From assembly GCA_031412335.1 (NCBI GenBank), contig JANOCT010000020.1, positions 1 through 64,000 of the forward strand: a stretch of 64,000 nt of DNA, written 5' to 3'. Under the pieces are notes generated by a model. It worked only from the letters and a program-made list of their open reading frames with translations. It did not search any database and was not told the origin of the DNA. The number at the start of each line of letters is the position of its first letter. The stretch's first letter is position 1. Position numbers and translations under genes: made by a program. Of the stretch, positions 38,201 to 46,810 are shown piece by piece. This DNA comes from JBBQYA01 sp031412335 (GTDB taxonomy: Bacteria > Bacteroidota > Bacteroidia > Sphingobacteriales > Sphingobacteriaceae).

Positions 38201-38382
38201 CAGCAAAAAGCAGAATGGGAATGGGTATTGTAATTGTTGGTGGAACGATTTTCTCACTCATTCTGACACTTTATATTATTCCATCTATCTATTCTTTATG
38301 GTCTAAAGAGCATAAAGTAAGTGAAGCAGATGAAGTAATTCGCAAAAATTTGAATGAAAAAATGATTACAGGACAGGCATAA
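35269..38382 (+). CDS. RND efflux transporter permease (AcrB/MexB-type)
   Basis: 1037 residues, normal for hydrophobe/amphiphile RND pumps. There are twelve membrane segments in two halves. The proton-relay residues are the Asp pair in LVVDDGIVVTEN (TM4) and the Lys in VTKNGILIVEFA (TM10). Porter-domain features include EYPSIDPPIVSIRTSY near the N-terminus. It is driven by proton influx and exports drugs or other amphiphiles through the TolC channel. The substrate is not predictable. Confidence 0.95.
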   Translation: MSLSTTSIKRPVLTIVLNLLLILFGVIGYTFLGIREYPSIDPPIVSIRTSYSGANSDIIESQITEPLEKSLNSIDGIRNISSSSNQGSSVINVEFNLDKNLEEAANDIRDKVSQAARELPQDIDAAPVVSKADADSQPIEIFTLKSDKRSPLELSDFAENVISQRLQTVPGVSAIQIYGQKRYAMRLWIDPSKLASYGLTPLDVRNALLAGNVELPSGKISGANTELTVKTVGNLTSENDFNELIIKTEGDKTVRFKDVGTASIDAENLETRLRESGVSMVGLAVIPQPGTNYLEIADLVKERYEQIVKELPTDIKFESAIDNTLFIRQSVTEVAETILIALVLVILIIYLFFRDWGIAFRPLIDIPVSLIATFFIMYLFGFSINVLTLLAIVLATGLVVDDGIVVTENIYKKVEEGMSPVEAAIKGSNEIFVAVISISITLAAVFLPILFLEGFVGRLFREFGVVIGSAVLISAFVSLTLTPMLNAYLMKGGKQKKSKFYTATEPYFVKLNEGYRNTLESFLKFRWLSFPVILICFGLIALFWVTLKKETAPYDDRNFLLLQVTAPEGSSYDYTDRFMLELAQLINDSIPEKNVNLVVTAPGFTGSGAVNTGFMRLGLGESTKRNRSQKEIAEKLTKLSKKYNGARTFVTEQPTISVNRRGGLPVQYIIQAPNFQKLQEKIPLFMEKASADPTFSNVDVNLKFNKPEINITIDRDKAQSLGVSVLDVAQTLQLALSGQRFAYFIMNGRQYQVIGQYEIQNRDDPFDLTNTYVRSKTGELIQLDNLVETKEISSPPQLFHNNRFMSATVSAVLAPGKTMGEGIDAMDNVSAAVLDDSFTTDLGGESRDFKESGSNTLFAFGLAILLVYLILAAQFESFLDPLIIILTVPMAVAGAFLSLWLFGQTWNIFSQIGTIMLIGLVTKNGILIVEFANQLKEQGKNVQDAIREAAESRLRPILMTSMAIALGALPIALALGASAKSRMGMGIVIVGGTIFSLILTLYIIPSIYSLWSKEHKVSEADEVIRKNLNEKMITGQA

Positions 38383-38388
38383 ATTAAC

Positions 38389-39720
38389 ATGATATTGAAA
38401 ATAAAATTAGTTTTAACTTTTAGCTTATTTGCTATGATGGCAAATGCTTTTGCTCAACCGATATTAACCCTAAATGAAGCGATCAAAATAGGATTAGAAA
38501 ATAATTATTCATTAAAAATCAGCAAAAACGATTTGTCTATAGCAGAAAATAATGTGAGTCTTGCAAATGCTGGAATACTACCAAGAGTTGATTTTAATGT
38601 TACCGATAACAATTCTATTACTAATACTGAGCAGGAATTGTCAAATGGTATTACTCAAAAAAGCGCGAATGCAAATAATACGAATCTAGCTTACGGACCA
38701 GTGTTAAGTTGGAGAATTTTTGATGGTTTTGGCATGTTTGCCAGGTACGACCAATTAGAAGAACTAAAAAAAATAGGTGAGCAAAATTTAAATCTGACGA
38801 TACAGAATACCATTGCACAAATTTCAACAGTTTATTTTGATTTGGTTCAACAAAAAAAACAAATGGAAGCCTTGAAAAGTGCAATCGAAATTTCTTCAAT
38901 TCGCTTAAGAAATTCTCAAAGCAGGTTTGAAATAGGAAAAGCCGCTAAGTTGGAGGTTTTGGCTGCAAAAGTTGATTTGAATACGGATACAACTAATTTG
39001 CTTCGACAACAAAATTTGTTTGCCAACACCAAAATTCAATTGAACGAACTTATTGCACGAGAATCAATAATTGATTTTGAAGTATTAGATACTATTATTA
39101 ACAATAAAATTTTCGAGTACGCTGATTTGGAAACTAAAATTAGCAATCAAAACCCTGAAATTCAGTCGGCTATTTATGCAGAGATGGTAGCTAATTTTAA
39201 TAGAAAACAAGTTCGAGCTTTGCGGTATCCTCAAGTATCTGTCAGCACTGGCTACAATTTTAGTCGTTCAACATCCGATTTGGGTTTTGCCAGAAGTTCT
39301 CAAAATCGGGGTTTAAACTATGGTTTTACGGCTTCTATTCCATTATTTAATGGTTTACTTCAAAAAAGAAATGAACAAAATGCAACTATCTCAATAGAGA
39401 GTGCCAGATTTCAAAAAGAAGAAATTACCTTAAATATAACCTCAAGACTTAGAAGTGAATATCAAACATATTTAACCAACGAGCGATTAACTACTTTAGA
39501 AAAAAGAAATGTAGAAATAGCCAAACAAAACCTTCAAGTGAGTTTTGATAAATTTTCTTTAGGCAGCGTTGCTCCGTTAGAATTAAGAGAAGCTCAACGA
39601 AATTTTATTGATGCGAACACCCGTTTCAGTTTAGCTCAATTCGATTTAAAAATAAATGAAATCAATTTATTGCAATTATCTGGTCAGTTATTAACAGAAA
39701 CATCTGAATTGAAACAATAA
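38389..39720 (+). CDS. TolC family outer membrane efflux protein
   Basis: 443 residues. A signal peptide ends at AFAQ (residues 20-23). It contains the two repeated outer-membrane-efflux halves (LNEAIKIGLENNYSLKISKNDLSIAENN, and later SIPLFNGLLQKRNEQNATISIESA). It forms the trimeric outer-membrane duct of the pump and ends the operon; its stop is 1 bp from the convergent lipoprotein gene. Confidence 0.93.
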   Translation: MILKIKLVLTFSLFAMMANAFAQPILTLNEAIKIGLENNYSLKISKNDLSIAENNVSLANAGILPRVDFNVTDNNSITNTEQELSNGITQKSANANNTNLAYGPVLSWRIFDGFGMFARYDQLEELKKIGEQNLNLTIQNTIAQISTVYFDLVQQKKQMEALKSAIEISSIRLRNSQSRFEIGKAAKLEVLAAKVDLNTDTTNLLRQQNLFANTKIQLNELIARESIIDFEVLDTIINNKIFEYADLETKISNQNPEIQSAIYAEMVANFNRKQVRALRYPQVSVSTGYNFSRSTSDLGFARSSQNRGLNYGFTASIPLFNGLLQKRNEQNATISIESARFQKEEITLNITSRLRSEYQTYLTNERLTTLEKRNVEIAKQNLQVSFDKFSLGSVAPLELREAQRNFIDANTRFSLAQFDLKINEINLLQLSGQLLTETSELKQ

Positions 39721-39721
39721 A

Positions 39722-40213
39722 TTAGGCTGAAATACCTTCAGGTTCCGAATTTTCCTCATCTTCAGAAACAACTGAATCGGTCATCCAGCAATCTTGAAAG
39801 TCATTATCTTTCTGTTTGCTCAATACAAAAATAAAAACTGCATCTTCCCATTTACGGTTTTTAATGGTGACCCTAAAATGGGCCATATCATCTTCAACAA
39901 AAATCTTTTCAATAATGTAATCATCTGCGTTCAGCAATCCTGAATATTTATCAGCATTCATCATTGCTACAAAATGATCTTCAGGCCCTGTATAATCTTG
40001 ATTTGCTGGTGATGCAAACCGAAAAGCTTGCCTGATGCCTTGATGGTCATCTAATTCCGTATTATTTTTAAATGCTTCAAGTTGAATTTTCACTACTTCT
40101 TCTGCAGAAAAACTTAGAGAAGGAACTAAACCGCCAAGAGAATTTTGATTTTGATTGCAGGATAAAAATAAACCAATGAAAAATAAAGAAATTAAACTTT
40201 TGAAATAAAACAT
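39722..40213 (-). CDS. DUF4864 family lipoprotein
   Basis: 163 residues from ATG 40213; a longer frame from 40252 adds 13 residues without signal character. The signal peptide (FKSLISLFFIGLFLS) ends in a lipobox Cys. The body has the DUF4864 pattern VVKIQLEAFKNN...GIRQAFRFASPANQ. The role is unknown; the protein is probably anchored in the envelope. It is convergent with the TolC gene. Confidence 0.8.
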   Translation of the reverse strand: MFYFKSLISLFFIGLFLSCNQNQNSLGGLVPSLSFSAEEVVKIQLEAFKNNTELDDHQGIRQAFRFASPANQDYTGPEDHFVAMMNADKYSGLLNADDYIIEKIFVEDDMAHFRVTIKNRKWEDAVFIFVLSKQKDNDFQDCWMTDSVVSEDEENSEPEGISA

Positions 40214-40360
40214 AAAGGAATGATTAAATATAAAATTAACTGTTTTGAACATTTACGAAATTTTGCGAGAGAGATTTTTGTTTAAAACAATTATTATCTA
40301 AAATGTATTTACAATCTGCATTAAAAAGTGCACCTTCCGAAACCATACTAATCTAAAAAA

Positions 40361-40999
40361 ATGCAAAAAATTAAAGTTGTACTTGTTGACGACCATCAGA
40401 TGTTACTTGATGGAATTAAGGCATTACTGATTTTCGAAAAGGAGTTTGATATTGTTGCAGAACTAACTAATGGGGAAGATGTTTTAGAAATTTTGCGAAA
40501 TAATAAAATTGACATTGTTATTACCGATATAAATATGCCGGGGATGGATGGTTTGACTTTGACCAAAAAAATAAAAGAAGAATTTCCGTCGATAAAAATT
40601 TTGGCCTTAAGCATGTTTGGCGAATATCATACCATCACCGAAATGATTAATGCTGGAGTTTCTGGCTATGTTTTGAAGAATACCGGGAAACAAGAACTAA
40701 TATTTGCTTTGCAAAGAATTGCAGCAGGAAATTTATTTTTCAGTGATGAGATCACGATGAAATTACAAAAAGGACCTAATAAGTTGCCAGATTCAACTAA
40801 TGTACTAACCAGTCGCGAAAAAGAAATCCTTAAACTTATTACCAAAGAATTTAATAATGAGAAAATCGCTGAAACGTTATTTATAAGTGAACGAACGGTA
40901 GAAACTCATCGAAAAAATATTTTCAGAAAAACAAATACAAAAAGCATTGTTGGTCTAATAAAATATGCTTTTGAAAAAGGAATGGTTGAAAAAAGTTAA
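40361..40999 (+). CDS. LuxR/NarL family response regulator
   Basis: 212 residues: a receiver (VDDHQ pocket, phosphoacceptor D56 in ITDINMPGMDG, KN in place of KP at VLKN) and a C-terminal LuxR HTH (LTSREKEILKLI, SERTVETHRKNIFRK). It is an orphan with no kinase next to it; the closest relative is the regulator at 49818-50510, whose kinase could serve both. A terminator overlaps its end. Confidence 0.92.
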   Translation: MQKIKVVLVDDHQMLLDGIKALLIFEKEFDIVAELTNGEDVLEILRNNKIDIVITDINMPGMDGLTLTKKIKEEFPSIKILALSMFGEYHTITEMINAGVSGYVLKNTGKQELIFALQRIAAGNLFFSDEITMKLQKGPNKLPDSTNVLTSREKEILKLITKEFNNEKIAETLFISERTVETHRKNIFRKTNTKSIVGLIKYAFEKGMVEKS

Positions 41000-41018
41000 T
41001 TAACTACCATTCCTTTTT
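40975..41018. terminator. Bidirectional terminator between regulator and alpha-amylase
   Basis: Inverted repeat AAAAGGAATGGT / ACCATTCCTTTT with flanking A and T runs on either side, shared by the convergent genes. The left arm lies within the last codons of the LuxR-type gene. Confidence 0.65.
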
Positions 41019-41030
41019 TGCAGATTTAAT

Positions 41031-43403
41031 TTATCTCGCTAAAACCATTTTATGCGTTCGTACAAAATCTTCAGTACTTAGTTTTACCACATAAATTCCT
41101 TGAGGTAATTGGCTACTTCCAAATTCTATTTCATGAGTTCCAACTTCCTGTTGCTTTTGCTCAATAATTTTTACCAGTTTACCATCTAAAGAATATACTG
41201 CAAGCGTAGTGAAACTTCTTTTTGCTAAAGTAAATGAGATTGTTGTTTGATCAGAAAAAGGATCAGGATAATTGACCAAAGCGGATGAATTTACATTTAA
41301 ATCATTTGGTATTGCAGAAGCAACACTTACCGTGGTATTTGCCAATGTTGGTGCAGTATAATTTACTTTAACGTAAGCATTTTGTTTTGGGAATGTTGCA
41401 GTTGTGTGTCTTAATTTAATGGTATAATAACCCGTGGAAGGTGCATTATACGTTAATGTTGTATTTCCTACACCTGAAATTGTTGCCACACTTGCATTCG
41501 ATGAATTATATATTCTAACAGTTGTATTGCTGCTTGCATTTACAGGATAAACATTGACAGTTATTAATTTCCCAGATTCTGAAAAAACTTTTCCAACAAT
41601 GCGTTCAGTGATAGAATTTGCTGGTAATGAACCACCTTGTTTAAGAGATAAAGTTGCATTGTCTCCTAAATCATCAGCCATTTCCCATTCCTGAGTTGTG
41701 CTTCTTTGAGCTGGAGCAAACCCACCAGATACGCCAGCTTTACCCCAAATAGTATATCCTCTTCGAATATTACTTCCATCACACGGTGGTACAAAAATCG
41801 TAACTCTACCGTTTCCATCTGTATAAATATCGTTGCTGTTTGCACCAGAATAATCATGCAATTGTACATTAGGGCCAAAATCTGTTTGGATATTTGCGTT
41901 CTGCCAAGTATTGTAACTATCGTTTACACCAATTATGGCATAGCTGTTTTCTGGACCTACATTGTAACCTCTTTCAATAATTAACAAATCAGGATTCTGT
42001 GAACGCACTTTATAAGACCCTTTTTTGAAATTCAACTTTTGATGACACCAGATTATATTTGCAATATCATCACGAACTGGAAGATCTACTAAACTTTTTG
42101 GGGTATGAGTAAAACGCTTTCCTGTATTTCCAACGTTAAATAAGTCTTCGAAAAAAACTTGTGGAGAACCATCAACTGCAAACGCTACAGCATAGCAAAG
42201 TGCTAAACGTGCATCAAATGGTTCAATATGACCACCTCCCAATTCATTACCTGAATTCCAACCGATATAATTTCCAGATGCATCAACTTGCGGTCTGAAT
42301 GTATCATGGTTATTGACAAATGGAACCGTACGATATCTATTATTTTGTTGTTTACCTGGTAAACTTCCTAAATCATAATTACCATTAGAAGAAGTGACAT
42401 TTTTAAGTTCACTTCTTAAACCAAAATCAAACGTACCAACCATATCTTCTGAACCACCATTGCTTGTTTTCACATTATTGATCCAGGTATCTAACTCATT
42501 TCCACCGCCTACGTATTCGCCAACTGCATATAAATTTGCTCCACCATTTGCCCAACTTGCATTATACTTTGCATTATATAATACGTCTTGCAAAGCGTAA
42601 TAAGGATAATTTTTTGCTGCATCAAATCTAAAACCATCTGCACCAGTTTGTTTTTTATACCAAATAAGCCAATCACGTGCACCATTTCGCATGTGGTTAC
42701 TTACCTGAATTGGGTTGTAAGTAGCATTCGTACTTTGCCCAAAAGCACTTGATTCAAAACTAACATCTGGACCAAATAGAACTGCATCCCAGTCACCTGT
42801 ATTAAAAAAATTGATGCCGGGATTTGGATAAAAGTTTTGATAATTTTTCGGCCAACGACCATTTCTAGCTAAATAATTTGCACTTGTTTCGCTGCTCGCA
42901 GGTTTGGTGAAAGAAACATACCTGAAGTTTTTATACCCACTATTGGTTGCTGAAGAAAGACTATTAAAATCTTGTCCACCAGCACCATTTCTTGATCCAG
43001 CATCGCTCAAGTGATTTAAAACAATATCATGAATCACATCAATTCCATTGGCATGCATTACAGCAGTCATTCTAAGCATTTCATCTTTATTGCCTGCTCG
43101 AGTTTTAGTACTCCCTTTTTGATATTTATCACCTAAATCATAGTGATCAAAAGGACCATAACCGTTACTATTAGTTCCAGCATTTTTTATTGCAGGAGGA
43201 ATCCAAACACCATCAATTCCGATATCTTTTAATCTTGGAGCTAGATCAGAAAGGTAATTATTCCAACCAGCTGGGTAGTTGTTATTATAATAATCCCACC
43301 AAAAACCTTGCAAAACAACTTTTCCGTTCCAAGGGTTTTGGGCATAAGAAAAGCCTGTGCCGATAATAAAAGAGACAAAAATAAGCGTAAATAATTTTTT
43401 CAT
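41031..43403 (-). CDS. Secreted alpha-amylase (GH13) with T9SS tail
   Basis: 790 residues from ATG 43403, which begins a signal peptide (KKLFTLIFVSFIIGTGFSYAQ); the longer frame from 43448 is not needed. The GH13 catalytic barrel is clear: VIHDIVLNH, the nucleophile Asp in DGFRFDAAK, the acid Glu in YAVGEYVG and FVNNHDTFRP. It is followed by an all-beta domain, two Ig-like stretches, and a type A sorting domain (NYPDPFSDQTTISF, then LAVYSLDGKLVKI). It hydrolyses starch-like alpha-glucans outside the cell. The neighbouring phosphohexomutase would fit use of the released glucose, though that gene is divergent. Confidence 0.95.
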   Translation of the reverse strand: MKKLFTLIFVSFIIGTGFSYAQNPWNGKVVLQGFWWDYYNNNYPAGWNNYLSDLAPRLKDIGIDGVWIPPAIKNAGTNSNGYGPFDHYDLGDKYQKGSTKTRAGNKDEMLRMTAVMHANGIDVIHDIVLNHLSDAGSRNGAGGQDFNSLSSATNSGYKNFRYVSFTKPASSETSANYLARNGRWPKNYQNFYPNPGINFFNTGDWDAVLFGPDVSFESSAFGQSTNATYNPIQVSNHMRNGARDWLIWYKKQTGADGFRFDAAKNYPYYALQDVLYNAKYNASWANGGANLYAVGEYVGGGNELDTWINNVKTSNGGSEDMVGTFDFGLRSELKNVTSSNGNYDLGSLPGKQQNNRYRTVPFVNNHDTFRPQVDASGNYIGWNSGNELGGGHIEPFDARLALCYAVAFAVDGSPQVFFEDLFNVGNTGKRFTHTPKSLVDLPVRDDIANIIWCHQKLNFKKGSYKVRSQNPDLLIIERGYNVGPENSYAIIGVNDSYNTWQNANIQTDFGPNVQLHDYSGANSNDIYTDGNGRVTIFVPPCDGSNIRRGYTIWGKAGVSGGFAPAQRSTTQEWEMADDLGDNATLSLKQGGSLPANSITERIVGKVFSESGKLITVNVYPVNASSNTTVRIYNSSNASVATISGVGNTTLTYNAPSTGYYTIKLRHTTATFPKQNAYVKVNYTAPTLANTTVSVASAIPNDLNVNSSALVNYPDPFSDQTTISFTLAKRSFTTLAVYSLDGKLVKIIEQKQQEVGTHEIEFGSSQLPQGIYVVKLSTEDFVRTHKMVLAR

Positions 43404-43605
43404 ACGGTAATTGAGTAAGAGTGCAATACAAAAATTTATAAAAGGCAATTTAGGGAGAATATTTGAAATTCAATGAATTTGCAAAAATGATACAAAAACC
43501 AATATTCCAACGTAAGAATTTATAGGTTTGTTGATCGGTAATTATTTATTTTTAGCCTTTTAATTAAATAAATCACAAAACCTAAACCTAAACCTATAAA
43601 TTTTT

Positions 43606-45021
43606 ATGAATAGTGCAAAAATTAAATTTGGAACAGATGGCTGGCGAGCAATTATTGCAGACGATTATACCGTAGAAAATGTTAAAAGAGTAGCTGAAGC
43701 AACGGCTGAATGGTTGAAAAATCAAAAAAAGGATGCTTCTGTGGTAGTTGGGAATGATTGCAGATTCGCCGGTAAATTATTTGCTGATACAACAGCAAGA
43801 GTTATGGCATCCTATGGAATAAAGGTTTATCTGGCCGAAAATAAATTTGTTTCAACTCCCATGATTTCTTTAGGTACTGTAAATAAAGTTGCTGATTTAG
43901 CAATAATAATAACTGCAAGTCATAATCCAGCAGAATATAATGGATTTAAAATAAAAGCAAATTATGGTGGACCTGCCACACCTTCTGTCATTTCAGAAAT
44001 TGAAGATGCCATTGCTGATGAATCATCTTCTTCGCCGGAATCTTTAGAAGACTATCTGAAAAATGGAATGATAGAATATATTGATTTAGAAACAATGTAT
44101 GTGGATCATGTAGAAAAGAATTTCAACATGGATGCAATTATAAATTCAGGTTTGAATTTTGCGTATGATGCTATGTACGGTGCTGGCCAAAATGTAATGA
44201 GAAGAATAATGCCTGATCTTACATTTTTGCATTGTGATTACAACCCAAGTTTTGATGGACAAGCACCGGAACCGATACATAAAAATTTGACAGAATTATC
44301 AGAGTTGATAAAAGTAGCTGGTAATATTGATGCTGCGTTAGTTACTGATGGTGATGCAGATAGAATAGGTATGTATGATGAAAACGGGAATTTTGTAGAT
44401 TCTCATCATTTGCTTTTATTATTAATCCATTACATGCACAAGTACAAAAAAATGGAAGGTAAAGTAATTACTACATTTTCTTGTACTCAAAAATTAGCTG
44501 ATTTATGTAAAGCGTATCAATTAGATCACACCATCACTAAAATTGGTTTTAAATATATTTGTGAGTTAATGGTACAGGACGAAGAAGGCTTTATGGTAGG
44601 TGGAGAAGAATCTGGCGGTATTGCAGTTGCAGGTCATATTCCAGAACGAGATGGAATTTGGATTGGTTTATTAATCTGGGAATTTATGGCAGTTACGGGA
44701 AAGTCATTAACTGAATTGGTACAAGAGGTTTATGATGTAGTTGGCTCATTTTCTGTAGAAAGAAACGATATGAGATTAAAAGAAGAAGTAAAACAAGCAA
44801 TTATAAATAAATGTAAAAATAATGAGTATGAATCATTTGGTGATTTAATGGTTACGAAAGTAGAAGATATGGATGGATATAAATTTCATTTTACAGATGG
44901 TGAATGGGTTATGATTAGACCAAGCGGTACTGAACCAGTTTTGAGAACGTATGCAGAAGCAGCCAATTCAGAACGAGCATTTGAAATATTAAAACAAACA
45001 GAAAAAACCCTTTTGGGATAA
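43606..45021 (+). CDS. Phosphoglucomutase/phosphomannomutase
   Basis: 471 residues of the alpha-D-phosphohexomutase family. The phosphoserine loop is TASHNPAEYNG, the metal loop is DGDADRIG, the sugar-specificity loop is GGEESGG and the phosphate loop is RPSGTEPVLR. It interconverts hexose 1- and 6-phosphates. It is followed by the Smr gene with 1 bp between them. Confidence 0.93.
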   Translation: MNSAKIKFGTDGWRAIIADDYTVENVKRVAEATAEWLKNQKKDASVVVGNDCRFAGKLFADTTARVMASYGIKVYLAENKFVSTPMISLGTVNKVADLAIIITASHNPAEYNGFKIKANYGGPATPSVISEIEDAIADESSSSPESLEDYLKNGMIEYIDLETMYVDHVEKNFNMDAIINSGLNFAYDAMYGAGQNVMRRIMPDLTFLHCDYNPSFDGQAPEPIHKNLTELSELIKVAGNIDAALVTDGDADRIGMYDENGNFVDSHHLLLLLIHYMHKYKKMEGKVITTFSCTQKLADLCKAYQLDHTITKIGFKYICELMVQDEEGFMVGGEESGGIAVAGHIPERDGIWIGLLIWEFMAVTGKSLTELVQEVYDVVGSFSVERNDMRLKEEVKQAIINKCKNNEYESFGDLMVTKVEDMDGYKFHFTDGEWVMIRPSGTEPVLRTYAEAANSERAFEILKQTEKTLLG

Positions 45022-45022
45022 T

Positions 45023-45970
45023 ATGGCATTTCATGTAGGAGATTATGTACGGTTTTTAAACGAACGGCAGGAAGGATTTGTAACTAAAATTATTAGTGCT
45101 AATGTCGTTGGAGTAACTATTGATGGTGATTTTGAAATTCCTATAGCTACTAACGAAATAGTACTTGTTGCTAAGGAGGAAGTTAGGGAAGAAAGTAATG
45201 CAACAAATCAAGTTATTAATTTTACTGAAAAAACGATTACCGCCAGAAAAGGAATTTATTTGGCATTTATTGAAGATAGCAAAGTGAAAAATCTATTACA
45301 AATTCAATTAATAAATAATACCGGATATGATTTGTTGTATAGTTTTTCAACATTTAAATTAAAGCAATTTGAAGGACACTCATCCGGAAAAATAAATCCC
45401 AAAACAGTTAATAATCTGATCAATATCTCGCAATCAGATTTTAATGAATGGCCGTCATTTCATATTCAATTAATTCAACATTTAAATGGCGAATTTCATC
45501 CAATGCAACCATTGGTGAAAGAATTAAAAATAAAAGCCAAAAATTTTGCTGCTTCGTTTGGTATTTTGCCATTGACCAAAGCAGAAGGCTATTGTTTTCA
45601 ATTAGATGATGAAGTACAAACCTATACTGCAGAAACAATTACAACTAATTTTTTCAAAAATACTCCTAAACAAAATTCACTTTTTATTCCAGATTCCGAG
45701 GTAGATTTACACGCTGAATCATTTATAGAAAATTGGAATGAATTGAATGGTGCTGATATTTTAGTACAACAAATTAACTATTTTCAACAATGTTTAGATG
45801 CTGCTATTGTTCATAACTTTAAAAGTATCATTTTTATACATGGGGTTGGCAACGGAATTTTACGCCACGAGATACAAAAGAAATTAAGTAACAATGGTTT
45901 AATAAAAACTTTTAAAGATGCAAGAAAAGAAAAATTTGGCTATGGTGCTACTGAAGTGATATTGAAATAG
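45023..45970 (+). CDS. DUF2027 and Smr domain protein
   Basis: 315 residues. The N-terminal DUF2027 part starts VGDYVRFLNERQEGFVTKI, and a C-terminal Smr domain carries VDLHAE and FIHGVGNGILRHEIQKKL, as in MutS2-type Smr nicking or RNA-binding domains. No MutS ATPase is present. The combination is a Bacteroidota-specific layout of unknown role. It is probably co-transcribed with the phosphohexomutase. Confidence 0.88.
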   Translation: MAFHVGDYVRFLNERQEGFVTKIISANVVGVTIDGDFEIPIATNEIVLVAKEEVREESNATNQVINFTEKTITARKGIYLAFIEDSKVKNLLQIQLINNTGYDLLYSFSTFKLKQFEGHSSGKINPKTVNNLINISQSDFNEWPSFHIQLIQHLNGEFHPMQPLVKELKIKAKNFAASFGILPLTKAEGYCFQLDDEVQTYTAETITTNFFKNTPKQNSLFIPDSEVDLHAESFIENWNELNGADILVQQINYFQQCLDAAIVHNFKSIIFIHGVGNGILRHEIQKKLSNNGLIKTFKDARKEKFGYGATEVILK

Positions 45971-46062
45971 TTGAAGAGATTTAATTTTGTTTTTTAAACT
46001 AAAATTAATGTTTTTATTTTAAAAATTTTGCAAAACATTCTAATCATAGACGATAAACATAA

Positions 46063-46329
46063 ATTAAAGGATTACTCTCGCGATTGATTAGTGGAGAAGT
46101 GGGTAAGGCTGGAGTTCCTTATATATCATTTGATGATGAACAAAACAAACAGGGCATGAAACAGGCAAATTTACCTGAAACTATAATTGATGGGTATGTT
46201 GCAATGGAAAAAAGTATGCGAGAAAAGATATTTGATGCACATTATTTTGCAAATAGACCTGAGCCGGTTGGTAAAATTAAGTTAGAAGAGTTTGCTAAAG
46301 AATTTGCAGAATCTTATCATAAAGAATAA
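46063..46329 (+). pseudogene. C-terminal remnant of an NmrA-like NAD(P)-binding protein
   Basis: An open frame without an ATG, bounded upstream by a TAA (46060-46062). The sequence (KAGVPYISFDDEQNKQGMKQ, then LPETIIDGYVAM, then IKLEEFAKEFAESYHK) matches the end of NmrA-like/SDR family proteins. The N-terminal Rossmann domain with the nucleotide motif is missing, so it is a gene remnant; rnpB follows 30 bp later. Confidence 0.65.
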
Positions 46330-46346
46330 TAATTAATTAAAAAACA

Positions 46347-46354
46347 TACTTTTG
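46347..46354 (+). promoter_or_regulatory. Promoter -7 box of rnpB
   Basis: TACTTTTG fits the Bacteroidota -7 consensus TAnnTTTG and lies 5 bp before the predicted 5' end of RNase P RNA. Confidence 0.55.
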
Positions 46355-46358
46355 CAAT

Positions 46359-46736
46359 GCAAACTGATTTGTCGCCGAATAGAAATATTCGGAGGAAAGT
46401 CCGGGCAACATAGAGCATCCTGCTTCCTAACGGGAAGGACTGAAATAAAATTCAGGACAGCAAAGTGCCACAGAAAATAAACTACCAAATGCTTGCAAAA
46501 GCAATGGAAAAGGTGAAAACGTAGGGTAAGAGCCTACGACAATGTTTGGTGACAAATGTTGATGGTAAACCTCAGGAGTTGAAAGACCAAATAAACCGGA
46601 GCATAAAAAGTTGCTCGCTTAATCCGGAGGGTAGGTTGATAGAACTGCGTGGCGACAAGCAGACCAGATAAATGACAGATAGGAAGTTTCAATTTTTTGA
46701 AATTTTTGAACAGAACCCGGCTTACACGTTTGCTTT
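46359..46736 (+). ncRNA. rnpB: RNase P RNA (bacterial class A)
   Basis: The universal core is readable: GGAGGAAAGTCCGGGC (about 46391-46406), ACAGCAAAGTGCC, GGTAAGAGCCTACG, GAGGGTAGGTTGATAGAACTG and the 3' CR ACAGAACCCGGCTTAC. Terminal helix P1 pairs GCAAAC (46359-46364) with GTTTGC (46728-46733), which sets the ends. It is the catalytic RNA that matures tRNA 5' ends. The order of the conserved blocks fits the A type. Confidence 0.97.
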
Positions 46737-46755
46737 TTTATTCATTTCAAAATTC

Positions 46756-46780
46756 AAAACCCACAATTGTGGGTTTTTTT
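46756..46780 (+). terminator. Terminator after rnpB
   Basis: Perfect palindrome AAAACCCACAA / TTGTGGGTTTT with no loop to spare, followed by a T run. It separates rnpB from the sigma-54 activator gene. Confidence 0.8.
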
Positions 46781-46810
46781 GTAAAATTACCTTTCAAATA
46801 AAAAAATTAT

